Source of the DNA: Arbacia lixula
Taxonomy: Eukaryota; Echinodermata; Echinoidea; Arbacioida; Arbaciidae
NCBI GenBank assembly: GCA_963669155.1
Contig: OZ022589.1
Location: forward strand, 5,163,723-5,227,722
Direction of reading: 5' to 3'
DNA length: 64,000 nt
Positions within the stretch are counted from its first letter, which is position 1. Each line of letters opens with the position of its first letter. Of this stretch, positions 1 to 11,560 are shown piece after piece. Below the pieces are notes generated by a model. That model ran no database searches and was not told where the DNA came from. It worked only from the letters and a program-made list of their open reading frames with translations. The translations under genes and the position numbers were made by a program.

Positions 1-630
1 TGGCATTCCTTCCACTTTTCAGAACATATATTGATGTTGCATATTATCACGTTTATAGTCATCTACTGACCAATAACATAATGTCACTTTTTGGAAGAAC
101 GAGCGTAGAATCTGACAAAATGCTGCTTACGTTCTATAAACGCGTATAATTTGGGATGCGTGTTCTTTTTCGGTTGATTTTTTTAAAATCATTGTAATCC
201 AAGAACCGTATCACAAATTTCCTTTTAGTTTGTTCTGATGCTTTTGGTTTTTGTTCCGCTTTTCAAAACATATATGGATGTTACATATTGTCACACCTAT
301 GGTCATCCCCGGACCAATAATGTAACGGAGCATTTTGGAAGAATTGAGTGAAATCGGACAAAATTCTGCGTATTAATTGCATACGTGTATATTCTGTACG
401 CGTGTTACTTGATGGTTGAAACTTTTTAGATCCTTGTACTTCAAGAACCATACAACATATTACATTTCGACATGCTTTGATGTTTAAGGCATTTCTTTTG
501 CCTTTCAAAACATGGATGTTACACATTGTCACGCTTATAGTCATCTCCTGACTAATAGCATAAAGTAACGTTTCGGGAAAATGAGCGTAAAATCGGACAC
601 TGTGCACTGTGTACATTAATGTATTAATAC
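1..630 (-). repeat. Left arm of inverted ~240-bp tandem repeat array
   Basis: Tandem monomers of about 240 bp run in reverse orientation relative to the array at 2735-4640. The landmark tgaccaataa (reverse of ttattggtca) recurs near 68, 311 and 548, a spacing of about 240. Two monomer types alternate, as in the right arm. The arm continues beyond the window's left edge, so its length is unknown. No transposase reading frame is visible in it. Confidence 0.85.
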
Positions 631-2734
631 ATGGCAGATTGTGAACATAGCCATAACCTTCCCTCCAAAAGTACCAAAGTATATGACCAGACCCGGTGGT
701 CACGGCAGAATGGTTCCACCATGATAAGGGCCCGTAATGGTGATAGTAACCCAAATTTTTGACTCAGTTGCTTGCGTGGTATGTGCGCAATAGCTCACGT
801 GCTCATCGACGACGATGGCGTGCAGCGGCCATGTCTGTTTTGGTGTTGAAATTTCGCATGTACATGTATCATAATCAGTTTGACATGCTCCGTTCACACT
901 ATAATTAAATATGGACCACATGTAGGTGCCCTGTTAATCGGTATTGTGGTAAGGATTATGGGGCCACATTACGGGAGCGTGACTACATTCCAAATTATTG
1001 TTAGATTTCATGACCGCTTTAAATTGTTTTGAAATTATGAAATAGTTAGGATCAAATCCGTTATCATGCAAACGGTTCAGTAATGATTCGTTTATAATTT
1101 CTTGACTAGCATATATTAGGGTGCGGGGTGATCCTTCTTCAATGCATGATTTTGAGTTTGTGATCAAGGGAGTTTTATGATTTATATCAAATCGACGACC
1201 CAAAAGCCATGATTATGAATGATAAAATAATGCGGGGTTTTAAGTAAACAAATATTCGAACTGTTACACGTACGTGAACGAAATGCTTGATCGTTGGTAA
1301 ATAATGATGTGTCTGTGTTTTACGATTATAGCCTAAGCTGGAGCTGGAAGTATAGATTGGCCACCACACACATTGTCACACCTAAATAGATTTACAGCAC
1401 TTTTGAAGAATGTAAAAATGACTTTTCGAAAGATTTCCGGAATCTTGTCAAACACTCTTGGTTTGCGTCAGTTTGGCAATTATGCTCGTGAAAGCAAAAT
1501 ATCTACTGGAGGCTCACATCTAACATGTCTAATGTGTTTGTGAAATTAATCTGTCAAATGAATACATGCCAAATTTAACTACAAGCTCAAAAGGATATTT
1601 CAAATATAATTACATTTCGCAGACGTCGCTATTTCACGTCTCCGTCGCCAATATCACCCTGAGCGTCGCCATTGCCAACACACATGGGTAGTTGCGCCCA
1701 TACACTAGGCGACCGACATGGCAGAGTTAAACCAAACTGAGTAATCTAAAGAAATTGTACAATGTAACATATTGTATGATGTTACTACATGTATGTACAT
1801 GCACCATTTTGCTTTATTGCGCAAATAAAAAAGAGATGTTCGTATAGTTGATGTTGGCGGGGAGGCCACGGTTGTATGCACGACCCGGCATGCAGCAACT
1901 CATTTTTGTGATACGGTCATCGACAAAATAGAATATACTTTGTCATTATTCGGCCGTCAGTCTCAAATCCTAACCAACTTAGGTTTTACCAAAGTAATAT
2001 TTTGTTTCTAATTGCTACCAGCCAAAACTTCATACAAGCTCCGAATGATTTTTAGATGCAATATTTTGACACAGTTAACACCAAAATCCCTTGAAAATGA
2101 GAAAAAAACTGCTTTTCGCCGAGGGTACGGCAACCGGCTGCCGTCGTCAACGTCGAACAGTGCTCATCCATCGCCAGGAAAAAAAACTGAATGTCGATAT
2201 TGCCCTTGAAAAGACAAGCGAGGTGAACAAGATTAGATATTGTAACTTGTAAATATATGTACATGTATATGTTTTGATTTTAGTACCTCCATATACCCTC
2301 CACCGGTCTTTCCTGTAGTGACGCCACAAATAAAAATTGGGTCATTTGGGAAATGTTGGAGGGTGATCTACGAGATGTCCGCTATAATTTATGTAATTTC
2401 CTCATCGGCATATTGGTTAACACACTCCAACCCAACCCAAACCGTCAGGGTTGTGTAAAACTCGAGGAAAGTGATTCATTCAGCTAGATCTTGTATAATG
2501 AGCAACATACTACATTTTAGTTTGTTTTACTTGCACACATTATTTTGCATAAATTGATACGATGACCCGTAGGTGTACACAAGCTCGATCACAAATATCG
2601 TTATACGCTCATAGAGACGACGACAACTGAAGCTTTAAACAAAGTATCGTGAAGTTTACAATACAGAGAATGATATCTCAAGCGAAGGACTCTCAATGGA
2701 GGGAAGGATTGTAAAATAAACGCCATATCTTATA
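631..2734. other. Core between the inverted repeat arms
   Basis: About 2.1 kb of mostly unique sequence separates the two opposed arrays. The block at 1625-1720 is rich in GACGTC/CGTCGCC words and ends in an actaggcgacc-like string. A similar block (CGTCGTCGACGTCGCCC, then actaggcaacc) lies just outside the right array at 4650-4745. A tcctgtagtgacgcc string near 2312 recurs as ttccggtagtgacgtta near 4852. The core and right flank therefore share related sequence. No complete gene is recognisable. Confidence 0.5.
700..1203 (-). pseudogene. Possible decayed coding fragment, interrupted by one stop
   Basis: One minus-strand frame stays open from 1203 to 700 except for a single stop codon at 934-936. 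The downstream half has a composition that looks protein-like, with several Cys, Trp and Thr, the strings YDTCTCEISTP and HVSYCAHTTQ, and a C-terminal ITITGPYHGG. I do not recognise the family. It lies in the core between the inverted repeat arms, so it could be a remnant of an element-encoded or captured gene. It could equally be a chance open frame: there is no splice-site or codon-conservation support. Confidence 0.2.
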
Positions 2735-4640
2735 CGATTTTAAGCGGATTCTTCCAAAATGTTGCATTTCATTATTGGCCAGGAGATGACCATAAGGCTA
2801 GCGTTGCAATATGCAACATCCATAAACACTCGAACGAGTCCGAAAGATAGATTGTGGATTTTTTTGTAACTATTTTTTGTAACTATTTTTTGTAACTAAG
2901 TTATGCACATCCAGCATAATTTTGTGGTTTTGTAGTTTTTAATGGACACATATAAAACGTATACGCAGTGATTTCTCCGATTTTACTTTGAAAAAACCTT
3001 ACGTTATGTTATTGGTCAGTGAATGACCATTAGTGTGACAATATGTAACATCCATATATGTTTTGAAAGGTGGAAGGGATGCCAAAATCACCAGAACATG
3101 TCGGAAAGTAATATGTTGTATGGTTCTTGAAGTACAAGGATCTAAAAAAACTCCAATCCAAAAGTAACACACATGCAGAGTATACACATATGCAGGTAAT
3201 ACGCAGAATTTTGTCCGCTTTTACGCAATTCTTCCAAAATGCTCCGTTACATAATTGGTCACGAAATGACCATAGGTATGACATTATGTAACACCCGTAT
3301 ATGTTTTGAAAATTGCAACAAATGCCAAAAACATTAGAACAAACTAAAAAGAAATGTGTGGTACGGTTCTTGGATTACAACGCTTTTAAAAAGTTTCAAC
3401 CGAAAAGTAGCACGTATCCAAAAATGTACGCGTGTATTGAACGTAGCAGTATTTTGTCGGATTTTACGCTCGTTCTTAAAAAATGTGACATTATGTTATT
3501 GGTCAGTAGATGACTATAAACGTGATAATATATAACATCAATATATGTTTTGGTAGGAGGAAGGAATGCCAAAATCACCAGAGCATGTCGTAAAATAATA
3601 TGTTGTATGGTTCTTGAAATACAAAGATCTAAAATGTTTCAACCGAAAAGTAACACGCGAACAAAATATGCAGTTAATGCGCAATATTTTGTCCGATTTC
3701 ACTCAATTCTTTCAAAATGCTTCGTTACCTTATTGGTCAGGAGATGACCATAGGTGTGACAATATGTAACATCCATATATGTTTTCAAAAGCGGAACAAA
3801 AGCCAAAAATATCAGAACAAATTGAAAGGAAATATATGGAACGGTTCTTGAATTACAATGATTTTAAAAAGTTTCAATCGAAGAGTAACACGTATCCAAA
3901 ATTATACGCCTTTATAGAACATATGCGGTATTTTGTCGGATTTTACGCTCATTCTTCCAAAATGTGACATTGTGTTATTGGTCAGTAGATGACTATAAGC
4001 GTGATAATATGTAACATCAATATATGTTTTGAAAGGTGGAAGGGATGCTGAAATCACCAGAACATGTCGGAGAGTCATATGTTGTATGGTTCCTGAAGTA
4101 CAAGGATCTAAACAGTTTCAGCCGAAAAGTAACACGCATACGGAATGTACACGTATGCAGTTAATACGCAATATTTTGTCCGATTTCACGCAATTCTTTC
4201 AAAATACTCCGTTACATTATTGGTCAGGAAATGATCATAGGTGCGAGAAATTTAACATCCATATATGTTTTGAAAAGCGGAAGAAATGCCAAAAACATCA
4301 GGCCAAATTGAAAGGAAATCTGGGGTATGGTTCTTGAATTACAAGGATTTAAAACGTTTTAACCAAAGAGTAGCACGTATTCAGAATATACGCGTGTATA
4401 GGACGTACGCAGTATTTTGTCCGACTTTTACGTGCATTCTACCAAAACGTTACGCTGTATTATTGGTCAGGAGATGGCCATAAGCGTCACCGAATGTCAC
4501 ATGCTTATATGTGTTGAAAAGCTTGAGAAATGCCAAACACAGCAAACTAAGTTTGAAATAGATCTTTGGAATGGTTTGCGAACTACAAGAACTGAAAAGG
4601 TTTTAATTGAAAAAGAGCACAAAAAACGAAAAAAAGTATT
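2735..4640 (+). repeat. Right arm: ~240-bp tandem monomers in ~485-bp dimers
   Basis: Eight diverged monomers are marked by ttattggtca-type strings near 2776, 3009, 3249, 3496, 3731, 3976, 4220 and 4460 (spacing 233-247). Two variants alternate. Type A carries gtagatgactata and gtgataatatgtaacatcaa (3496, 3976). Type B carries ggagatgaccata and gtgacaatatgtaacatcc (3249, 3731, 4220). This gives a higher-order unit of about 480-489 bp. Short open frames recur inside each monomer but are broken at the same places and look incidental. Confidence 0.9.
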
Positions 4641-5016
4641 GCATTTTGCTAACGTCGTCGCGACATGTCGTCGTCGTCGACGTCGCCCATGGAGCTGTCA
4701 TTGCCAAAACAAGTCAATGATGATGTTGCACATTTACTAGGCAACCAAACTATACCAATCAAGTTTGATAATTGGGCATAACAAAATTTGTGTTAACACG
4801 TTTGTTATGATGGTACCATGTATTATATTCCAACCATTTTTGAAAAAAGGCTTTCCGGTAGTGACGTTACATTTATGGTGATTTGGGGGGGAAAGCATCG
4901 GGTACACCTTGCCAGCAATACATTTTTGTAATGTCCAGGGTATATCCTTTCGACCTATGGGGTCAGTTGTTCCGGCCCTTTTCACATGAATAAATCTTCT
5001 GGGCTCCCGGACTAAA
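4641..5016. other. Right flank of the repeat array
   Basis: The segment begins with a CGTCG-rich block (4652-4690) resembling the core at 1625-1720. It contains a tccggtagtgacgttac string like one near 2312. It may be the outer end of the same composite element, but no terminal inverted repeat or target duplication can be fixed. No gene is seen. Confidence 0.4.
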
Positions 5017-5680
5017 GGTCGCCTGTAACTAAAGATGCCGAATATTTGCACAAGGTCTGGCCATCTGAATCACACCCACACATTCTCTGTTCCTTTCACT
5101 CCCAAGACACTCTATTTGCCCAATGGACAAATCAACAAGAAGTTTCTATAGATCCCTCAGTAATCACATGAGCCAATCCCAAACTCCTCTGAGCAAACTG
5201 CACATCACTTCTTCAGGATGATCAAAGACTCTAATTTGACGATTTCCTACATGCATTTCATTTTGAATTTACAATTGCTTATTACATAGCAAGCAAGAGT
5301 TTTGTTCATATCAACCTAATATGTACGTTTATACATGTACTTGTAGGGTTTTAATCATACACCTGTAGTACAAAACACGATTCAGGAGGGCAGGTCTAAT
5401 GGTTGTTTTTGTACATTTATGTACATGTGGTATAACAGTTCTTTGCAAGAGGTCTTCACCAATTTGTTTGATAGTACAACAAAATTGTTATTCAAATTTG
5501 AGAAATTATTCCCTGAAGTCTGACCTTATTCAAGATATTTATTTTTCAAATCCTTTCTGCTCAACTTGACAAAAGCAAATTTAAGTAATAAATGCAAGCC
5601 ACAGGTATTAGAATTTTCTATTTATAATATTACAAAATGCCTCTGGGAGTGTTCAGTGCAGTCTGGATTAAGCAAGACCC
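5017..5680 (+). repeat. Duplication copy A, part 1
   Basis: Nearly identical to 16251-16900. Both copies start at ggtcgcctgtaactaaagat and run through shared landmarks such as cacacattctctgttcct and gcctctgggagtgttcagtg. Copy A is interrupted after gcaagaccc by the LINE at 5681-10942, where copy B reads straight on. No gene is recognised in it. Confidence 0.9.
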
Positions 5681-6265
5681 ATTTTTTTTTTTTTTTTTTA
5701 ATGATCTTTATTCTGATTCCATAATAATACAAATTAAATTCATATAATCAGTTCAAATATATTAACACAAATTAAACACAACAATCATGCAACTTATATA
5801 TATATGCATTTGTAAGTACAAATTAATTACAATAAAATAGCTGAAAATATTAAATATAATTACTCAATTGTTATAATCATGTAACGATGTTTAATCAAAT
5901 AAACTGAACGAATAGCTTCCGGAATCAAGTTTTAAATAAACAAGTCCACTAATCCCCCAACCTATAATACACCCCTAAAATTAGTCCTAACCATTCCTAA
6001 CTCCCATCTGGACAGCCACCCCCTAACACCAACCCCACCATATATAAAAGGCGACCCCCTCCCCCTCCCCTTCCCCTCCCCCTCCCGACACCCTCATGTC
6101 CGGTATATCCGCTCACACTCTCACCTCCGCAATGTTTAAATAAGAAAGTTACAGAGCTTATGCTGCCAGGGAATCATAATTGTGGGTGTACTGGAAGGTT
6201 TTTTTTATATTTCAATAAGATTGGGAAAAAAAAACGAAAAGACAAATATACTATCCTAGGATACC
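5681..6265 (-). other. LINE 3' untranslated region with poly(A) and G-rich tract
   Basis: Downstream of the LINE stop codon at 6266-6268 the minus strand is AT-rich and ends in a run of about 19 A's. A strongly G-rich tract on the minus strand (CCCCTCCCC-type repeats on the plus strand, about 6050-6090) resembles the polypurine tract of L1 3' UTRs. It could form a G-quadruplex in the transcript. Confidence 0.7.
6051..6090 (-). other. G-rich polypurine tract in LINE 3' UTR
   Basis: On the plus strand this is an uninterrupted C/T block with runs of 3-5 C's (ccccctccccctcccc). On the LINE's coding strand it is several GGGG runs separated by single A's or short A/G spacers, which fits a quadruplex-forming pattern. 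Mammalian L1 3' UTRs carry a comparable tract. Confidence 0.7.
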
Positions 6266-6624
6266 CTAAATACTTAGCTCTTGCCATTTTATCATATGTA
6301 GCCCTATTTTACCAGTTTTAATCGCTAATTCCTTTTCCCTCTCTCTATAATCTGTGATCCTCATTAGAATTTTGTTTATTGAAGGAAGAACTCCTTTTGA
6401 TCTAGAAAAATATATAATATATTTTATAATGAAAATAATGGAATTGCATAATTGAATTCTATGAGAATCTCCTTTGATCCCCATGAAAATTAACTTCCAG
6501 TCACTTATGTTTATTTCCCTTAACTCTAATCTATCTATTATTTCTTGCCAAGTTCTTTGAACCTGTTCACAAAAAAGAAATAGGTGTGGATACGTCTCCT
6601 CCTCCTTTTTACATATAGAGCATA
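6266..6624 (-). pseudogene. LINE ORF2 C-terminal region with CCHC knuckle
   Basis: Continues the reverse transcriptase frame on the far side of the inserted element at 6632-7357. The reading joins as FVCDK then LCSICKKEEE, sharing one copy of the 7-bp duplication. The motif LCSIC...HLFLFC is the Cys-X2-Cys...His-X4-Cys knuckle typical of L1-group ORF2 C-termini. It is followed by W-rich and basic residues and a stop at 6266-6268. It is separated from the RT by the insertion and is not functional in this state. Confidence 0.85.
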
Positions 6625-6631
6625 ATTTATC

Positions 6632-7357
6632 CAGGGATGTGTTAGGAAAGGATATGAAACAACATTCTTTCTTTGAGCCCATGCGTGGCACCGCCGAAAA
6701 AAAATGTGGTCTCAGCATGTGCTTTTCATATGTTTTAACAATAACGAACAGGATTGCCTAGCAACGGTTTCTCAGAGAGAACAAAAGAAATGTAGAGTCT
6801 TATTTCGCTTGTCCACTTCTGTTGGATTGCATCAATACTTTTGTGAGGAAAAGAGATATCAGCGAACAAAAATAAACTGTTTTTTTATAGTAAAATATCT
6901 CAGCTGCACGCAAATTCACGCAAACTCTGTTAATGAAAATAAACAGCTTAATATAGAATTTTAATAATGATTGAATCCAACATTTCCGGAAATCTCCGGA
7001 AAGTGAAGAAATTTGGTAATTACGTAAGTAAGAATATTATTTTATATCTCCGTTTGTTCATCATTCAACAATTATTTAGAAGAAAAACGATTGCAGGATC
7101 TTTAGAGGTGTTGCCCTTAACTTTCTTGAAAATTACAAAAAAAATGTGATAAGAAACACAGCTTCGAGAAACAAAACAGGGAATTAAAGATATTGCTTTC
7201 CAAGTTGACGGCAGCAAAATGACGGTGCCACGCATGGGACTTCAAAGCATTGCAGTGATTGTGGAATGCTTTTGACATTCATTAGCACGCTTTAGTATCC
7301 ACACAGATGTTTGAATACATTATGCTTGAGTTGTCCCTCCTTCCTAACACATCCCTG
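6632..7357 (+). mobile_element. 726-bp TIR element, 7-bp TSD, nested in LINE (copy 1)
   Basis: Bounded by CAGGGATGTGTTAGGAA and its inverse TTCCTAACACATCCCTG. It is flanked by the 7-bp direct repeat ATTTATC at 6625-6631 and 7358-7364. It interrupts the LINE reverse transcriptase gene, so it inserted after the LINE. It is closely similar to the copy at 25989-26713 and more distantly similar to 23671-24389 and 51384-52090. It has no complete transposase. A short open frame with VSQREQKKC is shared with the other copies. Confidence 0.93.
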
Positions 7358-7364
7358 ATTTATC

Positions 7365-9821
7365 ACATACAAATCCAAATCTGTAGAGGTGTTCTTTCGT
7401 ATATAAGGCACCATGTAGTAATTTGTATTGAAATTCCCTGTGCTTACGACAAGTTACTGTACGTCTTATTCTCAAAAATATTTCCTTGATTTCTTCCTTA
7501 TCATGGTTATATTGATTACATCCATCTCGTATTTGTAAGTTATAATCTTCATGATATTGTCTAATGAAATAATTGTATATTTCCTTAGATTTTAATCTAA
7601 GCAGTGTGCCCATTTGCCCCCCAATGTTTAATCTAATACCATAGTTCTGAATATCCACCTGCATATGGTCTCTCATTTTCCAATCGTTTGAAATAGCTTT
7701 AAAAATATCATGGATTTTCAATAATCCTTTGCTATCAATACCTAAACTCCAAAAATAAGTGTATGGTTTCATGTTTATACCATCAACTATGTCATCTATT
7801 TGAACAATTCTCTTCTTTAATAGATCCTCATCAAATATCATTCGATTTCTGATACAAATATGTTTGTTATTTAAAAGAATGGGGTTATTTTTGTTCTCTT
7901 CAAAATGTCTACATTTATCCATTTCTTGCCACACTTTTAACATTTCTTTATAGAAAGGTGCAAAATTGTCTAAATCTATTTTATCCAAATCATAATCGCA
8001 TAGAAATATGAATCTTCCCCCAAATGCCCTACCAAAATAGTCAAATGAAATTTTCCATCCTGAATAATTTTCTCCATAGAGTAAACGCTTAAGCCACATA
8101 ACCCTTTGAGATTTAATAAATGTTTCATAGTTTGTCATTCTTATCCCTCCGAACTCATAATCCTGATACAAAATCTTCCGTTTTATTCTGTCCTTTCCAC
8201 CCCATATGAAATCAAATGATATGCGTTCCACCTCCTCTAGAATGGGTTTTGGTACAGTAATGAGAGAAGAAACATAATTAAATTTAGATAGAACATATGT
8301 CTTTAACAGTTGCACTTTACCCATTATGGTAAGATCCCTTTGTTTCCACCATCCCACAAGTCTTTTTATTTTGCTCAATATCTCTTTATAATTTAAATCC
8401 TCTTTCCGTTTCAAATTTCGTGTAAAGTATATCCCTAATATTTTCACTTCTTCCACTAAATTCCCAAAAAGCTGAACTCCTGATATTTCAGTTTCTTTCC
8501 CCAACCACACAAAATTTGTTTTGTCCTTATTAACTTTTAAACCACTGATTTTTTCAAAGGCTTCAAACACTTGCTGTACCCTTTCAATGGATTCTTTGTC
8601 TTGTAAGAATAGTGTTATATCATCTGCATATAATACCTGTTTGATTTCACTTTGGCCCAATTTAATCCCTTTGATTTTATCATCATTTCGAATTTGCAAT
8701 GTCAATATTTCTATGGCCAGTACAAATAAATATGGTGAAAGTGGATCCCCTTGCCTTACACCCCTTTTTATATCAAAATAGCCAGTTGAATGTCCACCAT
8801 TCATCACACAACTGCTTATATCATTATACAAAATCTTAATCCATAAACAAAAAGTATCACCAAAACCAAAGACTTTCAGGACATGCAATAAAAATTGATG
8901 AGAAATTGAATCAAAAGCTTTCTCAAAGTCAATTGCAGCTAAGAACCCTATGGTACGGTTTAAAGAATGAAAAAACATGTCATCTATCAGGCGTACTGCC
9001 TCCCCAATATTTCTAGTTTGAATATATCCAACTTGATCAAAGTGTATTATTTCTCCAAGCACTTCTTTTATTCTTTTAGCTAACACTTTAGACAAAATCT
9101 TATAATCAACATTCAGAAGTGTTATTGGTCTATAATTCTTTATGTGGAGATTGTCTTTACCTTCCTTTTCAATAAGTGTTATGACCCCTTGCTTCTGTGA
9201 ACTAGATAATTCCCCCCTGTCAAAGGCTTCGTTCAAAGCACCCACCAATACTCCGCCCAAAGCCGGCCAAAAAGTACAATAAAATTCTGCTGTAAAACCG
9301 TCATTTCCAGGCGATTTATTCCATTTTAATTCTTTCAAGGCATTATAGCATTCTGCATTTGTCATATTACCTTCACAAAAATTTTTATTGTCTTCGCTTA
9401 ATTTGTGTATATCTCTGAAAAATCCTATTTCGCTAAAATCCACATCATTTTCTTTTGAGGCATATAATTTTTCATAAAAATTCCTTATTATGTTTGATAT
9501 CTTATTTCTATCTTTTATAATATTCATATCATCATCATGAATTTCACTAATGAAACTTCTCTTTTTATTAGTTTTTAAAAGCTGATCAAAATACTCTATA
9601 TTCTTTTCCCCTTCTTCAGACCATGGTGCCCGAGATCGCACTTTAACCCCTTGTCGCACAACGTCGTATAGTTTTTCCAAATCCTTCTTTTTCTCATCTA
9701 TTTTATCACCTATTGCTTTTGTAGGCGTGTCTAATATTTGATTTTCTAAGTCCCTAATTTCCTCTTCTAATTTCTCAATAGTATTCTTTCTCTTTTTAGC
9801 CTTCTCCCTAGAATATTTCAT
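7365..9821 (-). pseudogene. LINE reverse transcriptase (ORF2 middle part)
   Basis: An open frame of about 820 codons encodes the LINE RT. Visible blocks, in order, are NYRPITLLNVDYKILSK (RT1/2), DQVGYIQTRN, IDFEKAFDSISH with the first catalytic Asp (RT3), RQGDPLSPYLF (RT4) and LYADDITLF with the catalytic Asp pair (RT5), then the thumb region. All three catalytic aspartates are intact. The start given is the first Met after a frameshift, not the native ORF2 start. The N-terminal part is in the frame used by the endonuclease, reached through two compensating indels near 10.0 and 9.83 kb. The 3' end is broken by the element at 6632-7357, which puts a foreign stop after FVCDK. Confidence 0.92.
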
Positions 9822-10057
9822 AATAAATTGTCTAACTTCATTTTAATAAAATCCCATAATATGATTTTATTAGAAATTTGACTTCCCCAGGTTGCCTCTA
9901 ATTCTTTAATTTCACAGTTCACTTTATCCACAAATTCCTTATCTAAACATAAACTATTATTAAATTTCCAATAGGACTTTCCAAAAGCATGATTAAGAAT
10001 CTCCAAGTGATAGACTAATGCCAGAGTGATCTGGTGTAACTGAGACCAAAATATCAC
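9818..10057 (-). pseudogene. LINE ORF2 linker in shifted frame
   Basis: A short frame bridges endonuclease and RT. It contains KSYWKFNNSLCLDKEFV, matching the conserved (Y)WKLNNSLL-type string after the endonuclease of L1-group proteins. It is offset from both neighbours, so one indel lies near 10,000-10,020 and another near 9,825-9,840. The two shifts restore the original frame. This explains why the element reads as separate open frames. Confidence 0.8.
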
Positions 10058-10733
10058 ACTTGTTTACAATGCTTTCTAGTGTAGTAGAAACAAAAATATA
10101 ATCTAATCTAGTCTGGACCACTGGGTTTTTCTGCCTGAATGTAAATTGTTTCCTATTTGGGTTTCTTTTCCTCCATATGTCTATCAAATCAAATTTATCC
10201 AAGATACCTTTCAACACATCCCTACTTTTAGTTTTTGACACTGTTCTAGAGCCAAAATAATCTAAAGTCATATTCATAAGGATATTAAAATCCCCTCCTA
10301 TTAAAATTTTGTATCTATCTTCTGCTAAGGTAGATAAGGCCCTGTCCAGATCTAAAAAGAATTTACATTGTACCTGTTCTTTGTCCCTTGTTGGAGAATA
10401 AACATTTCCGAAAATCAATTTTTCACCTTGAACTAGCCCTTTAATAAAAATATATCTTCCTTCTTTGTCCGCTAAAAGCTGTTCTACTTTAAGATCTAAA
10501 TCAGCCCCAAACATAACTGCTACTCCTTTGCTATGGTTAGTGCCATGACTAAATACCCCATGGCCACCCCAGTCTAACTTCCATCTGTCCTCTATGTCTG
10601 CAGTACTGAATGTTTCCTGAAGGAATACGACACTACTCTTTTTTGTTTTGCACCATTCAAAAACCCTTCCCCTTTTTGTTGCATCTCTTATTCCCCTTAC
10701 ATTAACTGAAGTTAAAATAAAGTTAACAGCCAT
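9993..10733 (-). pseudogene. LINE AP-type endonuclease (start of ORF2)
   Basis: The N-terminal endonuclease of a Tx1/L1-type ORF2 protein, which nicks target DNA to prime reverse transcription. Motifs in order are TSVNVRGI near the start, FLQETF with the catalytic Glu, GGDFNILMN (the GDFN block), RLDYIFVS and TPDHSGISL (the C-terminal D/H pair). All expected catalytic positions look intact. The Met at 10733 fits a native ORF2 start because the endonuclease core begins within about ten residues of it. The frame breaks just after SLSLGD. Confidence 0.9.
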
Positions 10734-10942
10734 TATGAATACATTTTAAGGAGACTAAAAGTACATGCATCATCGCTGGCAGCACAAGCCCTACCTCTGC
10801 ATAACTCACAACAGGAAATAAGACTACAAGCAGAACCGGACTACCCACCCCATACCTTCCCCTCCCGCATACACACATTAATCCCATCCACATAGTTCCA
10901 CAGAAAAACGATGTACGATCCATACCGTGTTTAACATGTGGG

Positions 10943-10970
10943 GTTTGCATCCCCACAAGCACACACACAC

Positions 10971-11009
<39 letters not shown>

Positions 11010-11560
11010 AAGCTCTCTCAAATCTATCAAAATTAACTTGTATGCCCTACAATCAGTGTCAAATTGACCCATATTGAGCACAAATACTACATACCTCTAA
11101 GGTCTACCACTATGTAAATAAAGGAGTGCAGGTGGAGGCTATCATAACCAAACTTGTAGTTGGCTATTACTGGTAGTACCTCTTGTTCCCTTGCTATTAC
11201 GGACGAGGAGACGATGTACTACCGAGCCACAGTGACACTAACAATGATGTCACGCACACCCTATATTACAGCACAACTCTCCTTTATATGAAGTTCACTC
11301 AGCTGGACAGACAGGAACTTGCATCATTTTGCGGCACAGATTCTATTCATAAAATTTTCAATACAGTGGGGTAAAGAGCCCTTTCTTTTGTGACTGCTTT
11401 TCATAAGATTCTGACGCAAGCAGAATGCAAAATTACCCAATGATACCATGCAATTGTAAAAAGCAATGAAAACTTGGTAAGTTGAATATAATAAATGCAT
11501 GTCAATTGCAGAAAGTCAGAAACAATTCACACCTTCAGACATTCATGTATATTGTGTTTA
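10943..11560 (+). repeat. Duplication copy A, part 2, with (CA)n tract
   Basis: Matches 16901-17506, resuming at gtttgcatccccacaag immediately after the LINE. A CA-rich microsatellite (about 10960-11004) is longer than its counterpart in copy B. The rest, including a gaggagacgatgtactaccg string, is nearly identical between copies. No gene is recognised. Confidence 0.9.

Larger units (their letters stand above)
5681..10942 (-). mobile_element. Tx1/L1-like non-LTR retrotransposon
   Basis: A minus-strand LINE of 5,262 bp, including a later 726-bp insertion. Its edges are set by the empty copy at 16251-17510, which reads gcaagaccc directly into gtttgcatcc. The 3' end (5681) has a poly(A) tail, seen as T's on the plus strand. 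Going 5' to 3' on the minus strand there are ~200 bp of leader, an AP-type endonuclease (10733-9993), a linker, a reverse transcriptase (9821-7365), a C-terminal CCHC-type knuckle (6624-6266) and a ~585-bp 3' region. No ORF1 is present, so it is probably 5'-truncated or lacks ORF1. No target-site duplication is visible at the empty-site-defined borders. Confidence 0.93.

Noticed and set aside
1-4640. Regularly spaced repeats as a CRISPR array
   Set aside because: Monomers are ~240 bp, diverged and without unique spacers, in a clearly eukaryotic sequence.
3313-4740. Repeated open frames in the 240-bp monomers
   Set aside because: They recur because the DNA is repeated; stops fall at equivalent places and nothing suggests coding selection.
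10723-11081. Val-Cys-rich frames on the minus strand
   Set aside because: Come from the (CA)n tract and overlap the LINE leader; not a protein.
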